A stretch of DNA of 6,941 nt from Candidatus Tectimicrobiota bacterium. Lineage in GTDB: Bacteria; JACPSX01. Each line of letters begins with the position of its first letter. The first letter of the stretch is position 1. The stretch covers positions 1 through 6,941 of the forward strand of contig JACPSX010000271.1 of NCBI GenBank assembly GCA_016193065.1. The letters are read 5' to 3'. The notes under the pieces are model-generated. The model saw only the letters and a list, made by a program, of their open reading frames with translations. It was not told where the DNA came from and did not search any database. Position numbers and translations under genes: made by a program. Below are positions 6,399-6,941 of this stretch, in pieces.

Positions 6399-6941
6399 TT
6401 AAAATATCTCCTTTCCCAGGCCCTTTTCCTTGGCCCGTTTCAGGACCCATGCCCCCAGCGCAACGTCCCAGACTCCGGAGCCCGCCGAGAGAAACAGGGT
6501 CAGTTCATCGCGACCTTGACGGCCGGGCTTTGCTCCCGCAACGATTTCAGCCAGGCTATCAATTTTGTCCGGATTGAGAGCTCCGGTTGCCACCATCGTA
6601 GCAGCCGGTTCCCAGGGCGGATTGTCGTGCAGGATTTGTTCTCTAAGCTCGGCTGCGATGCGATTTGCTTTCGCCAGAGTGTCCGTATCCAGCTCGCCTC
6701 TGCCGATGGAATTGATATGGACGCCTGTTTCAAGCCAGGCACTGGAAAAAACCGGTTCGCCGTGGTTGGTGACCGTCACGATCACTTCGGCCCCCTTCAC
6801 TGCCTCCTGCGGGGAGTCTGCCGGAATCATCTCCACCCCCAGGACCGGTTCCATCTCCCTGCAAAAAGCCACCCGGTGTTCTCTGGTTGGACTGTACACT
6901 CTTACCTGTTTTATCGGCCGAACCGCGCAGACGGCGGCCAC
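6399..6941 (-). CDS. Ornithine cyclodeaminase/mu-crystallin family protein, C-terminal part
   Basis: This is a partial gene. The reading frame runs off the right edge, and the GTG at 6941-6939 is an internal valine rather than a start. The 180 visible residues belong to the NAD(P)-binding OCD/mu-crystallin family: VAAVCAVRPIKQVRVYSPT (1-19) is the second strand of the Rossmann fold, with the nucleotide-binding glycine motif just beyond the window. GAEVIVTVTNHGEPVFSSAW (50-69), GVHINSIG (73-80), and the C-terminal GRQGRDELTLFLSAGSGVWD (140-159) then follow. The family includes ornithine cyclodeaminase, ketimine reductases, alanine dehydrogenase of archaeal type and amino-acid-forming dehydrogenases. 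The segment that normally reads GxDxPxxxEL after 'xINxxG' is shortened to GRGEL (80-84), removing the Asp used as catalytic base in ornithine cyclodeaminase, so true cyclodeaminase activity is doubtful. It is the first visible gene of the ABC operon. Confidence 0.9.
   Translation of the reverse strand: MAAVCAVRPIKQVRVYSPTREHRVAFCREMEPVLGVEMIPADSPQEAVKGAEVIVTVTNHGEPVFSSAWLETGVHINSIGRGELDTDTLAKANRIAAELREQILHDNPPWEPAATMVATGALNPDKIDSLAEIVAGAKPGRQGRDELTLFLSAGSGVWDVALGAWVLKRAKEKGLGKEIF

Noticed and set aside
5575-6402. 275-codon plus-strand open frame opposite the binding protein
   Set aside because: It mirrors the coding bias of the Tat-exported binding protein and has no domain or ribosome binding site.
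1-6941. CRISPR array, toxin-antitoxin pair, phage or transposase genes
   Set aside because: No regularly spaced repeats, no small paired genes of that kind, and no integrase or transposase motifs in any frame. The gene content is housekeeping and transport.

Overview
This is a GC-rich bacterial chromosomal segment with two convergent gene blocks. A monofunctional peptidoglycan glycosyltransferase of the MtgA type, a secreted DUF2059 protein and a Tat-exported solute-binding protein point to a Gram-negative bacterium, probably a proteobacterium or a related lineage. No rRNA, tRNA or clade-specific marker is present, so the phylum stays open.

Plus strand, left to right. Bases 1-247 hold no convincing protein but several short, stable GC-rich hairpins. 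mtgA (248-1060) follows and overlaps by four bases (ATGA) a secreted DUF2059-family gene (1057-1914), so the two form a small envelope-related operon. The next intergenic stretch (1915-2147) carries a roughly 116-bp imperfect palindrome. Then comes a class II fumarase gene, fumC (2148-3551), with a strong ribosome binding site and an intact active site.

Between the converging blocks (3552-3656) lie two short hairpins. One resembles dispersed REP-like palindromes, and neither has the T-tract of a classical intrinsic terminator.

Minus strand, in transcription order (right to left). The C-terminal part of an ornithine cyclodeaminase/mu-crystallin family gene is cut by the window edge (6399-6941). 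It is followed by a complete ABC importer of the nitrate/sulfonate/taurine (SsuABC/TauABC) type: Tat-exported binding protein (5275-6300), permease (4425-5261) and ATPase (3657-4415), with gaps of 98, 13 and 9 bases. The layout suggests one operon that imports a small organic solute handled by the cyclodeaminase-like dehydrogenase; the substrate cannot be read from the sequence. A possible 35-codon ORF with its own Shine-Dalgarno sequence sits between the dehydrogenase and binding-protein genes.

Most of the window is conventional, and I do not see a convincing new multi-gene system. The points most worth checking are the loss of the usual catalytic-Asp loop in the cyclodeaminase-like protein, the long palindrome upstream of fumC, the small ORF before the binding protein, and the structured leader before mtgA.
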